From contig NZ_CP015225.1 in assembly GCF_001623525.1 (NCBI RefSeq), positions 930,001 through 994,000 on the forward strand: a stretch of 64,000 nt of DNA, in the 5' to 3' direction. The position numbers and the translations under genes were made by a program. Shown here piece after piece: positions 16,888-25,363 of the stretch. This DNA comes from Pseudomonas fluorescens. Its GTDB lineage: Bacteria > Pseudomonadota > Gammaproteobacteria > Pseudomonadales > Pseudomonadaceae. Each line of letters starts with the position of its first letter. The stretch's first letter is position 1. A model generated the notes under the pieces. It was not told where the DNA came from, searched no databases, and saw only the letters and a program-made list of their open reading frames with translations.

Positions 16888-19800
16888 ATGACTCCTTCGT
16901 CTTCGGTCGACGAGCAAAGTTTTCGCAAACTCCTGAGCCGCAATATCAGCCTGCCGCTGGGCATGGGCGCCCTCAGCTCGGTGTTTTTCATCATCCTTGT
17001 CACGTACCTGCTGTCGGTGATCCAGTGGGTCGGGCATACCGACCGGGTGATCAATAATGCCAATGAGGCGCTCAAGCTGAGCGTGGACCTGGAAACCGGC
17101 ATGCGTGGCTACCTGTTGAACGGTGACGAGCACTTTCTCGAGCCCTATGAAGTGGCCAAGCCGCGGATCGCCGTCGCGTTGGATACACTGCTGGAATTGA
17201 CAGCCGACAACCCCGTCCAGACCGACCGGCTGCACAAGATACAAGCGATCCAGACGGAATGGTCCACGTACGCCCAGGGCTTGATCGACCTGCAACGCAG
17301 CAGCGGGGATTACCGGAGTGCGGCGAGGTCCGGGCGCGGCAAGCGCTTGACGGACGAGATCCGCCAAACTTTCGAGGAAATCGTCGATACCGAGCAGCAA
17401 CTGCGTGCGGCGCGTAACCAGGACGTGCGCACCACCACCGTCTGGAGCATTGGCCTGTACCTGCTGTTCGTCGCCGCAGTCAGTGGATTGCTGGCCTACG
17501 TCGGTCGCCGGGATCTGTTGAGCTTGTCCGAGAGCTACAGCGCCAGCCTGAAAGTCCAGCAACGCAGCGCCCTGCACCTGGAGAAGCAGGCTTGGTTGCG
17601 CAATGGCCAGACGCAGCTGGCCGAGCAGGTCCTGGGGCAGTTGTCCCTGGACCTGTTGGGCCGCAATATCTTGCAGTTCTGTGCGAAGTACCTGGGTGTG
17701 GCGGTGGCTGCGCTCTATGTGCGGGAAGAAAATGGCGTGCTCAAGCGCGTCGCCAGCTATGGCTTGTCCCGGGAGGATGACGCACAGCAGCAGGTGATCG
17801 TCGACGGTGAAGGTATCGCTGGCCAAGCCGTCCGACAGGGGCGTCTCATTCGGTTGGATGACGTACCGGACGATTACCTGAAAGTCAGCTCCGGATTGGG
17901 GCAAGGGCTGCCCAACAGCGTGCTGGTGGCGCCCACCAGTGACGATGACCGGATCAACGGTGTCATCGAATTGGGCTTCCTGCGGCCATTGACCGAGCGC
18001 GACATTGAGATGCTGGAGCTGATTTCCGGCAATATCGGCACCTCCATCGAGGCCGCTCGTTATCGCCAGCGCTTGCAGGAAGTGCTGGCCGAAACCCAGC
18101 AGTTGAACGAAGAACTGCAAGTGCAGCAGGAAGAGCTCAAGACTGCCAACGAGGAACTGGAAGAGCAGTCGCGCATTCTCAAGGAGTCCCAGGCCCACCT
18201 CGAAGCCCAGCAGCAGGAACTGGAGCAGACCAACGAGCAATTGGCCGAACAGCGCGACGCCATGGACCAGAAGAACAGCGAGCTGAACCTGGCCCAGATC
18301 CAGTTGCAGGAGCGCGCCGAAGAGTTGCAGCGTTCGAGCAAGTACAAATCCGAGTTCCTGGCCAACATGTCCCACGAGCTGCGCACGCCGCTCAACAGTT
18401 CGTTGATCCTGTCCAAACTGCTGTCGGAAAACCCGCAGCAGAACCTCAGCGAGGAACAGGTCAAGTTTGCCGAGTCGATCTACTCCGCCGGCAACGACCT
18501 GTTGAACCTGATCAACGATATTCTCGACATCTCCAAGGTCGAGGCTGGAAAGCTGGAAGTGCGCCCGGAAAACACCAGCGTGCAGCGTCTGGTGGAGGGC
18601 CTGCGGGACATGTTCGAGCCGTTGGCAGTCGACAAGGGCCTGGAGTTCGAGGTCCAGGTATTGCCCGATGCGCCAGCGATGCTCTACACCGACCGCCAGC
18701 GCCTGGAACAGGTGATCAAGAACCTGCTCTCCAATGCCGTGAAATTTACCGAGCAAGGCACCGTCAGCCTGTCGGTGGCCGGGCAGCCGGGCTCGGGCAT
18801 CGCGTTCATGGTGCGCGACTCCGGGATCGGCATCGCCGCCGATCAGCAGCAAAGCATCTTCGAAGCGTTCCGCCAGGCCGATGGCACGACTAATCGTCGT
18901 TACGGTGGCACCGGCCTGGGGTTGTCGATTTCCCGGGACCTGGCCACGTTGTTGGGCGGCTCGATCAGCGTTTCCAGCGAGCCGGGGCAGGGCAGCGTGT
19001 TTACGCTGGTAATGCCTGAACGTTATGTCGAGCCCGGAGAATCGCCGATAGAGCCGTTGACATTCATCCCGACGGCCACCGCGCCAGCGCCGGCGGCACC
19101 AAAAGCCGCACCGGCACCGCTGATCGCTGAAGTGGATACGCCGATTGCCCGATTTGCCGACGACCGCGACAAGGCGCCGTTCGACACCCGGTGCATCCTG
19201 GTGATCGAGGACGAGCCCAAGTTCGCCCGCATCCTGTTCGACCTGGCCCATGAGCTCGGTTACCAGTGCCTGGTGGCCCACGGTGCCGATGAAGGCTTCG
19301 ACCTGGCCTTGCAACTGGCTCCCGACGCGATCCTTTTGGACATGCGCCTGCCGGATCACTCCGGGCTGACGGTGTTGCAGCGGCTCAAGGAGCGGGCCGA
19401 AACCCGGCACATTCCGGTGCATGTGATTTCCGTCGAAGACCGCGTCGAAGCCGCCATGCACATGGGCGCCATCGGCTATGCCGTCAAGCCGACCACCCGC
19501 GAAGAACTCAAGGATGTGTTCGCCCGCCTGGAAGCCAAGCTGACCCAGAAGGTCAAGCGGGTGTTGCTGGTGGAAGACGATGACTTGCAGCGCGACAGCA
19601 TCACCCGGCTGATCGGCGATGACGATATCGAGATCACCGCCGTCGGCCTGGCCCAACAAGCCCTGGACCTGTTGCGGACCAACGTCTACGACTGCATGAT
19701 CATCGACCTCAAGTTGCCGGACATGCTCGGCAATGACCTGCTCAAGCGCATGTCCAGCGAAGACATCTGTTCCTTTCCGCCGGTGATCGTCTACACCGGG

Positions 19801-20370
19801 CGCAACCTGACCCGCGACGAAGAGGCCGAACTGCGCAAGTATTCGCGCTCGATCATCATCAAGGGAGCCCGTTCGCCAGAGCGCCTGCTGGATGAGGTGA
19901 CACTCTTTCTGCACAAAGTCGAATCCCGGTTGTCCCATGAACGGCAGCGGATGCTCAAGACCGCCCGTAGCCGCGACAAGGTGTTTGAAGGCCGCAAGGT
20001 GCTGCTGGTGGACGACGATGTGCGCAACATCTTTGCCTTGACCAGCGCCTTGGAGGCGAAGGGGGCGATTGTTGTCATCGGCCGTAACGGCCTGGAGGCG
20101 ATCGATCGCCTGAACGAATTCGACGACATCGACCTGGTGCTGATGGATGTAATGATGCCGGAGATGGACGGTTTCGAAGCCACCGCGCTGATCCGCAAGG
20201 ACCCGCGCTGGCGCAAGCTGCCCATTATTGCCGTGACGGCCAAGGCCATGAAGGATGATCAGGAGCGCTGCCTGGCGGCGGGTTCCAACGACTACCTGGC
20301 CAAACCGATCGATCTGGATCGTCTGTTCTCGCTGATTCGCGTGTGGTTGCCGAATATGGAAAGAATTTAG
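16888..20370 (+). CDS. Membrane hybrid histidine kinase with three receiver domains (CHASE3-GAF-HisKA-HATPase-REC-REC-REC)
   Basis: 1160 residues. TM1 is at about 25-46 and TM2 at about 185-208, flanking a CHASE3-like periplasmic helical sensor (ETGMRGYLLNGDEHFLEPY is diagnostic). A GAF domain (about 255-395) and a long Glu/Gln-rich coiled coil (395-485) follow. HisKA has FLANMSHELRTPLNSS (H496); the ATPase has N, DSGIGIAADQQQSIFEAF and GGTGLGLSIS. The three receivers have phosphoacceptors D818 (LLDMRLPDHSG), D940 (IIDLKLPDMLG) and D1087 (LMDVMMPEMDG). It heads an operon with CheR and CheB homologues and two further signalling genes. The architecture suggests a phosphorelay hub; the signal is unknown. 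The very long antisense frame is a composition shadow. Confidence 0.93.
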   Translation: MTPSSSVDEQSFRKLLSRNISLPLGMGALSSVFFIILVTYLLSVIQWVGHTDRVINNANEALKLSVDLETGMRGYLLNGDEHFLEPYEVAKPRIAVALDTLLELTADNPVQTDRLHKIQAIQTEWSTYAQGLIDLQRSSGDYRSAARSGRGKRLTDEIRQTFEEIVDTEQQLRAARNQDVRTTTVWSIGLYLLFVAAVSGLLAYVGRRDLLSLSESYSASLKVQQRSALHLEKQAWLRNGQTQLAEQVLGQLSLDLLGRNILQFCAKYLGVAVAALYVREENGVLKRVASYGLSREDDAQQQVIVDGEGIAGQAVRQGRLIRLDDVPDDYLKVSSGLGQGLPNSVLVAPTSDDDRINGVIELGFLRPLTERDIEMLELISGNIGTSIEAARYRQRLQEVLAETQQLNEELQVQQEELKTANEELEEQSRILKESQAHLEAQQQELEQTNEQLAEQRDAMDQKNSELNLAQIQLQERAEELQRSSKYKSEFLANMSHELRTPLNSSLILSKLLSENPQQNLSEEQVKFAESIYSAGNDLLNLINDILDISKVEAGKLEVRPENTSVQRLVEGLRDMFEPLAVDKGLEFEVQVLPDAPAMLYTDRQRLEQVIKNLLSNAVKFTEQGTVSLSVAGQPGSGIAFMVRDSGIGIAADQQQSIFEAFRQADGTTNRRYGGTGLGLSISRDLATLLGGSISVSSEPGQGSVFTLVMPERYVEPGESPIEPLTFIPTATAPAPAAPKAAPAPLIAEVDTPIARFADDRDKAPFDTRCILVIEDEPKFARILFDLAHELGYQCLVAHGADEGFDLALQLAPDAILLDMRLPDHSGLTVLQRLKERAETRHIPVHVISVEDRVEAAMHMGAIGYAVKPTTREELKDVFARLEAKLTQKVKRVLLVEDDDLQRDSITRLIGDDDIEITAVGLAQQALDLLRTNVYDCMIIDLKLPDMLGNDLLKRMSSEDICSFPPVIVYTGRNLTRDEEAELRKYSRSIIIKGARSPERLLDEVTLFLHKVESRLSHERQRMLKTARSRDKVFEGRKVLLVDDDVRNIFALTSALEAKGAIVVIGRNGLEAIDRLNEFDDIDLVLMDVMMPEMDGFEATALIRKDPRWRKLPIIAVTAKAMKDDQERCLAAGSNDYLAKPIDLDRLFSLIRVWLPNMERI

Positions 20371-21185
20371 TGGAACGTGACACTGACATTGAACTTCGTT
20401 TGTTGATCGAAGCGATCTACCTCAAGTACAGCTACGATTTTCGCGACTATTCCGGTGCGTCCATCAAGCGCCGGGTCCACCATGCGCTGAGCCAGTTCGA
20501 GTGCAAGACCATTTCGGCCTTGCAGGAGCGCGTGCTGCATGACCCAGGGGCGTTCATGCAACTGCTGCAACTGCTGACGATCCCGGTCAGCGAGATGTTT
20601 CGCGACCCCACGCATTTCCTGGCCATTCGCGAGGAAATCGTGCCGCTGCTCAGGACGTATCCTTCGCTCAAGATCTGGATCGCCGGTTGCAGCACTGGGG
20701 AGGAGGTCTACTCCATGGCGATCCTGCTGCGCGAAGAAGGCCTGCTGGACCGCACGCTCATCTATGCCACCGATATCAACCCGCGCTCGTTGGAAAAAGC
20801 CAAGCAGGGGATTTTCTCCCTGGAGAACGTGCGTACCTACACCCAGAACTACCAGGCGGCCGGAGGCCGGCGCTCGTTTGCCGATTACTATACCGCCGCC
20901 TACGATTATGCGATGTTCGACAAGACCCTGTGCGAGAACGTGACCTTTGCCGATCACAGCCTGGCGACCGACAGTGTCTTTTCAGAAACTCAGTTGATTT
21001 CATGTCGCAATGTATTGATATATTTCAATAAAAAACTACAGGATCGGGCGTTCGGATTGTTTCATGAGTCCCTTTGTCACCGTGGTTTCCTGGTATTGGG
21101 CAGTAAGGAGACGTTGGATTTCTCGGCTTACGGCCATCGATTCGAGCCGTTGGTCAAACAGGAACGGATCTATCGCAAGTTATGA
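20370..21185 (+). CDS. CheR-type protein methyltransferase
   Basis: 271 residues from a GTG at 20370 that shares its first base with the last base of the kinase stop codon. It has the CheR N-terminal helical domain (DFRDYSGASIKRRVHHAL) and the SAM-binding domain with WIAGCSTGEEVYSMAILL, LIYATDINPRSLEKAKQGIF and ISCRNVLIYF. It would methylate glutamates on a partner, classically a chemoreceptor, but no receptor gene is nearby. There is no TPR extension. Coupling to CheB and kinases points to a non-flagellar signalling pathway. Confidence 0.92.
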   Translation: MERDTDIELRLLIEAIYLKYSYDFRDYSGASIKRRVHHALSQFECKTISALQERVLHDPGAFMQLLQLLTIPVSEMFRDPTHFLAIREEIVPLLRTYPSLKIWIAGCSTGEEVYSMAILLREEGLLDRTLIYATDINPRSLEKAKQGIFSLENVRTYTQNYQAAGGRRSFADYYTAAYDYAMFDKTLCENVTFADHSLATDSVFSETQLISCRNVLIYFNKKLQDRAFGLFHESLCHRGFLVLGSKETLDFSAYGHRFEPLVKQERIYRKL

Positions 21186-21769
21186 ACCAGACGAAGGACA
21201 GATCCAACCCGCCCATCGAGGCCGTTGTCGTCGGTGCATCGGCCGGTGGCGTCGACGCGCTGCTCAAGGTCTTCGGACACCTGCGCAAAGGCTTTGGCGT
21301 GCCCATTTTGGTGGTATTGCATTTGCCGGACGAGCGCGAAAGCCAACTGGCCCGTGTCTTCGGACATCGTCTGGCGGTGCCGGTGGAGGAAGCCCGGGAC
21401 AAGCAAGACATCGTGCCGGGAACCTTATATGTCGCCACGCCCGGCTATCACTTGTCGGTCGAGGCTGACCGTAGCCTGTCGTTGAGCCTGGAGGAGCCGC
21501 TGCATCATTCGCGGCCGTCCATCGATGTGTTGTTTGAATCGGCCGCCGATGTCTACGGCCAGAAATTGCTGGCTGTGGTGCTGACCGGCGCCAACAACGA
21601 TGGCGCCTGTGGCTTGGCGAAGGTCAGGGCGCTGGGCGGGATCACGGTGGTCCAGGACCCCAATGAAGCCCAGGTCTCGACCATGCCCGAAGCGGCGCTG
21701 GCCCTGCACGAACCCGACCATATCCTTACTTTGCAAGGCATCGGCCAATTGCTGGCCGGGCTGGAATGA
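21182..21769 (+). CDS. CheB-type methylesterase without receiver domain
   Basis: 195 residues, overlapping the cheR-like gene by ATGA. Only the catalytic CheB_methylest domain is present: catalytic Ser in VVVGASAGGVDAL, His in VVLHLPDERES and Asp in VVLTGANNDGACGL. The N-terminal receiver that normally controls CheB is missing, so phosphorylation control, if any, would have to come from one of the separate receivers in this operon. It removes methyl groups (or deamidates) from a CheR target. Confidence 0.92.
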   Translation: MNQTKDRSNPPIEAVVVGASAGGVDALLKVFGHLRKGFGVPILVVLHLPDERESQLARVFGHRLAVPVEEARDKQDIVPGTLYVATPGYHLSVEADRSLSLSLEEPLHHSRPSIDVLFESAADVYGQKLLAVVLTGANNDGACGLAKVRALGGITVVQDPNEAQVSTMPEAALALHEPDHILTLQGIGQLLAGLE

Positions 21770-23055
21770 ACCACATGCCAAGAGATATTCAAGCCAAACT
21801 GCTGATCGTCGATGATCTGCCTGAGAATCTGTTGGCCCTGGAAGCGTTGATCAAGGGGGGCGACCGCGAGGTCTTCAAGGCCCTGTCGGCGGACGAAGCA
21901 CTGTCCCTGCTGCTACAACACGACTTTGCCCTGGCCATCATCGATGTGCAGATGCCGGACATGAACGGTTTCCAACTGGCCGAGCTGATGCGCGGCACGG
22001 AGAAGACCCGCAGCATCCCTATCATTTTCGTCAGTGCCGCTGGTCGTGAACGCAACTATGCCTTTACCGGTTATGAAAACGGAGCGGTGGACTTCCTGCA
22101 CAAGCCGTTGGACACCCAGGCGGTCAAAAGCAAGGTCAATGTGTTCGTCGAGTTGTACCGTCAACGAAAGGCCATGAAGGAGCAGGTCGTAGCCCTTGAG
22201 CAGAGTCGCCGCGAGCAAGAGGTTCTGCTGCAACAACTGGAGGCCACCCGGGGCGAGCTGGAGCAAGCGGTGCGCATGCGTGACGACTTCATGTCCATCG
22301 TCGCCCACGAGGTGCGCACGCCCCTCAATGGCCTCATCCTCGAGACACAACTGCGCAAGATGCACCTGGCCCGGGACAACGCCGCGGCCTTCAGCCTGGA
22401 CAAGGTGCGGGCGATGGTTGAACGCGATGAACGGCAGATCAAGAGCCTGATCCGGCTGATCGAGGACATGCTGGATGTCTCGCGGATTCGCACCGGCAAG
22501 CTGTCGATTCGTCCGACCCGCTTCAACTTGACAGCATTGGTGGAAAACCTGCTGCGCAATTTTCAGCCGCAGATCGCCGTTGCCGAATGCTCGTTGACCT
22601 GCCTGGCTGAACCGTCGGTGGAGGGGCTTTGGGATGAGTTTCGTATCGAGCAGGTGATCTCGAACTTGTTGACCAATGCGTTGCGCTACGGCGGCAAGGG
22701 CCCGATCGAGGTGCGCGTCTACAAGACTCCCGACCACGCCTGTATCGAGGTCCAGGATCATGGCATCGGTATCAGCGAGGAAAACCAGAAACGTATTTTC
22801 CAGCAGTTCGAACGCGTATCGTCCAAGGCGGCTGCTGCCGGCCTTGGGCTGGGGCTGTTCATTTCCGAGCAGATTGTCACCGCCCATGGCGGGACAATCA
22901 CGGTCAACAGTCGCCTCCATGAAGGGGCCTTGTTTCGTGTTTGCCTGCCTTTGCAGAAAACTGTCTTGGACAAAACCGCCGAACAGACGCAACCTCTGCG
23001 AGACCCCAAGGTCGTATCAGCAGCTATTGATCGAACAAAGGCTTCTCATGAGTGA
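21766..23055 (+). CDS. Receiver-histidine kinase (REC-HisKA-HATPase)
   Basis: 429 residues, overlapping the cheB-like gene by 4 nt. The N-terminal receiver has D60 (IIDVQMPDMNG), followed by a Gln/Glu coiled coil (about 130-172), HisKA with DFMSIVAHEVRTPLNGL (H181) and an ATPase domain (NLLTNALRYGG, DHGIGISEENQKRIFQQFERV, GLGLGLFIS). There are no membrane segments, so it is a soluble kinase whose input is phosphorylation of its own receiver. That makes it a relay step downstream of the three-receiver kinase. Confidence 0.92.
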   Translation: MNHMPRDIQAKLLIVDDLPENLLALEALIKGGDREVFKALSADEALSLLLQHDFALAIIDVQMPDMNGFQLAELMRGTEKTRSIPIIFVSAAGRERNYAFTGYENGAVDFLHKPLDTQAVKSKVNVFVELYRQRKAMKEQVVALEQSRREQEVLLQQLEATRGELEQAVRMRDDFMSIVAHEVRTPLNGLILETQLRKMHLARDNAAAFSLDKVRAMVERDERQIKSLIRLIEDMLDVSRIRTGKLSIRPTRFNLTALVENLLRNFQPQIAVAECSLTCLAEPSVEGLWDEFRIEQVISNLLTNALRYGGKGPIEVRVYKTPDHACIEVQDHGIGISEENQKRIFQQFERVSSKAAAAGLGLGLFISEQIVTAHGGTITVNSRLHEGALFRVCLPLQKTVLDKTAEQTQPLRDPKVVSAAIDRTKASHE

Positions 23056-23425
23056 AGATGCGCAAGATGTTGTATTGATCGTCGAGGATGACCCGTCGAT
23101 CCTGATGGTGTTGTCGGCCTACCTGTCGGGCGAGGGATACCGGGTGCTACAGGCCGAAAACGGTGCCCAGGCGTTCGAGATCCTGGCGAGCAAGCCTCAT
23201 CTGGACATGATGATTACCGATTTCCGCCTGCCGGGTGGTATCTCCGGCGTGCAGATCGCCGAGCCTGCGGTCAAGTTGCGTCCTGAGCTGAAGGTCATTT
23301 TCATCAGTGGCTACGCGCAGGAAGTGCGCGACACTGACAGCCCCATTACCCGCAAGGCGCCGGTCCTGGACAAGCCGTTCGACCTGGATGAGCTGCAGCG
23401 CATCATGCAGTCGATGTTGTCGTAG
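23048..23425 (+). CDS. Single-domain response regulator
   Basis: 125 residues; the ATG at 23048 overlaps the preceding kinase by 8 nt. Receiver with IVEDD, D58 (MITDFRLPGGISG), ISGYAQE and Lys in LDKPFDLDEL. No output domain. Last gene of the plus-strand operon, ending 119 nt before a REPIN. Probably the phosphate acceptor of the soluble kinase. Confidence 0.9.
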   Translation: MSEDAQDVVLIVEDDPSILMVLSAYLSGEGYRVLQAENGAQAFEILASKPHLDMMITDFRLPGGISGVQIAEPAVKLRPELKVIFISGYAQEVRDTDSPITRKAPVLDKPFDLDELQRIMQSMLS

Positions 23426-23543
23426 GTTTTGTCTGGGCTGGGGACATGGCTGTGGCGCTGCAACTGATTTTTTCCCAGCCTGCTACCAAGTGTTTGTATC
23501 CGGGTTGCTTCATGCAGATAAATGAGGTGCCCGGGCCGCTTTC

Positions 23544-23675
23544 GTGGCGAGGGAGCTTGCTCCCGCTGGACTGCGCAGCAGGCCCAAGGCCGGCGACACC
23601 ATTGAATCTGGCATAACCGGGATTGAGGTTTTAGGGCCGCTTCGCGCCCCAGCGGGAGCAAGCTCCCTCGCCACA
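23544..23675. repeat. REPIN between convergent signalling operons
   Basis: GTGGCGAGGGAGCTTGCTCCCGCTGG at 23544, written here as its core GGGAGCTTGCTCCC, with the inverse arm ending CCTCGCCAC at 23675. It lies between convergent genes and may serve both as a terminator. Confidence 0.9.
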
Positions 23676-23692
23676 ACAGACATTCAATCGAC

Positions 23693-25363
23693 TCAAACCG
23701 TGATCATCTCCCGCACCTTGGCCGTCAACAAATCAAACGTGAATGGCTTGGTGATCATCTGCATCCCCGGGTCAAGGAAACCGCCGCGTACCGCTGCATG
23801 TTCCGCGTAACCGGTGATGAACAGTACCCGCAGGTCCGGGCGGATCTGCCGGCCGATTTCTGCCAGTTGCCGGCCATTCATGCCGGGCAGGCCCACGTCG
23901 CTGATCAGCAGGTCGATGCGTTGGCCTGACTGGAGGATTGGTACGGCGCCGTTGGCGTCGGCCGCTTCCACAAAGGCATAGCCCAACTCGCTCAACACCG
24001 CGCTCACCAGTACTCGCACCGCTGGATCGTCCTCGACAATCAGCACGGTCTCACCGTCCTGCGCATGCGGTGCATGTGGGGTGGTGGCCTGTGGTTCGTG
24101 TATTTCCTCGCCGCGAAAGCGCGGCAGGTAAAGGTTCACCGTGGTGCCTTTGTCGACTTCGCTGTCGATGGTCACATGCCCGCGCGATTGCTTGCTGAAC
24201 CCATAGATCATCGACAGGCCCAGCCCGGTGCCCTGGCCGATTGGCTTGGTGGTGAAGAACGGATCGAACGCACGACCGATGATCGCTTCGGGCATGCCGC
24301 AACCGCTGTCCTGCACGCTCAGCACCACATAGTCGCCGGGTTCCAGGTTGGTGTAGGCGTCGGTAAAGTCGGCGTCAAGGTGCTGGTTGCAGGTCTTTAC
24401 CACCAGGTTCCCGCCATTGGGCATGGCATCCCGGGCGTTGAGGACCAGGTTGAGCAGGGCGCTTTCCAGTTGGTTGGGGTCGGCTTCGGCGACCCAGAGC
24501 TGCTCGTCCAGCTGCATGTCCAGGTGGATGCTTTCGTTGAGGCTGCGTTGCAGCAACTCGCCCATGGACAGTACCAGCGTATTCATCTGGACGGCCTTGG
24601 AGTCCAGTGATTGCCGACGGGAAAACGCCAGCAGGCGATGGGTCAGGCCGGCGGCGCGGTTGGCCGAGGTCACGCCCAGGTCGATCAGGCTGTCCAGGTC
24701 CTCGGTGCGGCCCCGGGCCAGGCGCCGGCGCAGCAGTTCGAGGCTGCCGATGATTCCGGTGAGCATGTTGTTGAAGTCGTGGGCGATACCGCCGGTGAGT
24801 TGGCCGACTGCTTCCATTTTCTGTGACTGGCGCAATGCCTCTTCGTTATGGCGCAGCTGGGCGGTGCGTTCTTCCACTTGCTGTTCAAGGGTTTCAAGGG
24901 TGGTTTGCAGGCGCAGTTCGCTGTTGCTCAGGTCGATCAGGCGGTCGCGGGCTTCGTACTGCCTTCGACGACCTCGCAGGGCGGTGGTCACCAGGCTGAT
25001 CAGGGTCACTGGGTGGAAGGGGCGCTCAAGGAAGGTCACGTTGCCCAGTTGCGTACCGATACGCGCCGCCGGGTTCTGTTCCGGGCCGCCGTGATGGGTC
25101 AGCAAGACAATGGGCAGGTCAGACCAGGCCGGCTGTTGCTCGATGTGCAGGAACAGTGCTTCCAGATCAGGCCCCACCAGGGCTTCCGAGGAAATCACCA
25201 ACAGGCCGGCACCTTTTTCCAATTCTTCGCACAAATGACCCAGATGACGGCAGATGAGGCCGGCAAAACCGGCTTCATTGAGGATCATCAAGGCGATCTG
25301 GCTGTCCCGTCCCAGCGGCGCGAGGATCAGCGCCCGCTCGGACAGGGGCTCGGCCAGCGTCAC
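23693..25363 (-). CDS. Soluble hybrid histidine kinase (degenerate REC-HisKA-HATPase-REC)
   Basis: 556 residues. The N-terminal ~130 residues have receiver length and fold pattern (LILAPLGRDSQIALMILNEAGF ... IVLLTHHGG ... FLERPFHPVTL) but lack the acidic pair and show LLVISSEAL where the phospho-Asp should be, so this receiver should not be phosphorylated. A coiled coil is followed by HisKA (GQLTGGIAHDFNNML, H195), the ATPase domain (NLVLNARDAM, DSGCGMPEAI, GTGLGLSMIYGF) and a C-terminal receiver with Asp in LLISDVGLPGMNG. It starts inside the KaiC-like gene by a 4-nt overlap, so the two are translationally coupled. Confidence 0.92.
   Translation of the reverse strand: MTLAEPLSERALILAPLGRDSQIALMILNEAGFAGLICRHLGHLCEELEKGAGLLVISSEALVGPDLEALFLHIEQQPAWSDLPIVLLTHHGGPEQNPAARIGTQLGNVTFLERPFHPVTLISLVTTALRGRRRQYEARDRLIDLSNSELRLQTTLETLEQQVEERTAQLRHNEEALRQSQKMEAVGQLTGGIAHDFNNMLTGIIGSLELLRRRLARGRTEDLDSLIDLGVTSANRAAGLTHRLLAFSRRQSLDSKAVQMNTLVLSMGELLQRSLNESIHLDMQLDEQLWVAEADPNQLESALLNLVLNARDAMPNGGNLVVKTCNQHLDADFTDAYTNLEPGDYVVLSVQDSGCGMPEAIIGRAFDPFFTTKPIGQGTGLGLSMIYGFSKQSRGHVTIDSEVDKGTTVNLYLPRFRGEEIHEPQATTPHAPHAQDGETVLIVEDDPAVRVLVSAVLSELGYAFVEAADANGAVPILQSGQRIDLLISDVGLPGMNGRQLAEIGRQIRPDLRVLFITGYAEHAAVRGGFLDPGMQMITKPFTFDLLTAKVREMITV

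Noticed and set aside
16774..19938. A 1054-codon open frame on the minus strand
   Set aside because: It exactly shadows the hybrid kinase; its composition is Gln/His/Leu/Val-rich without domains, a GC-bias artefact.
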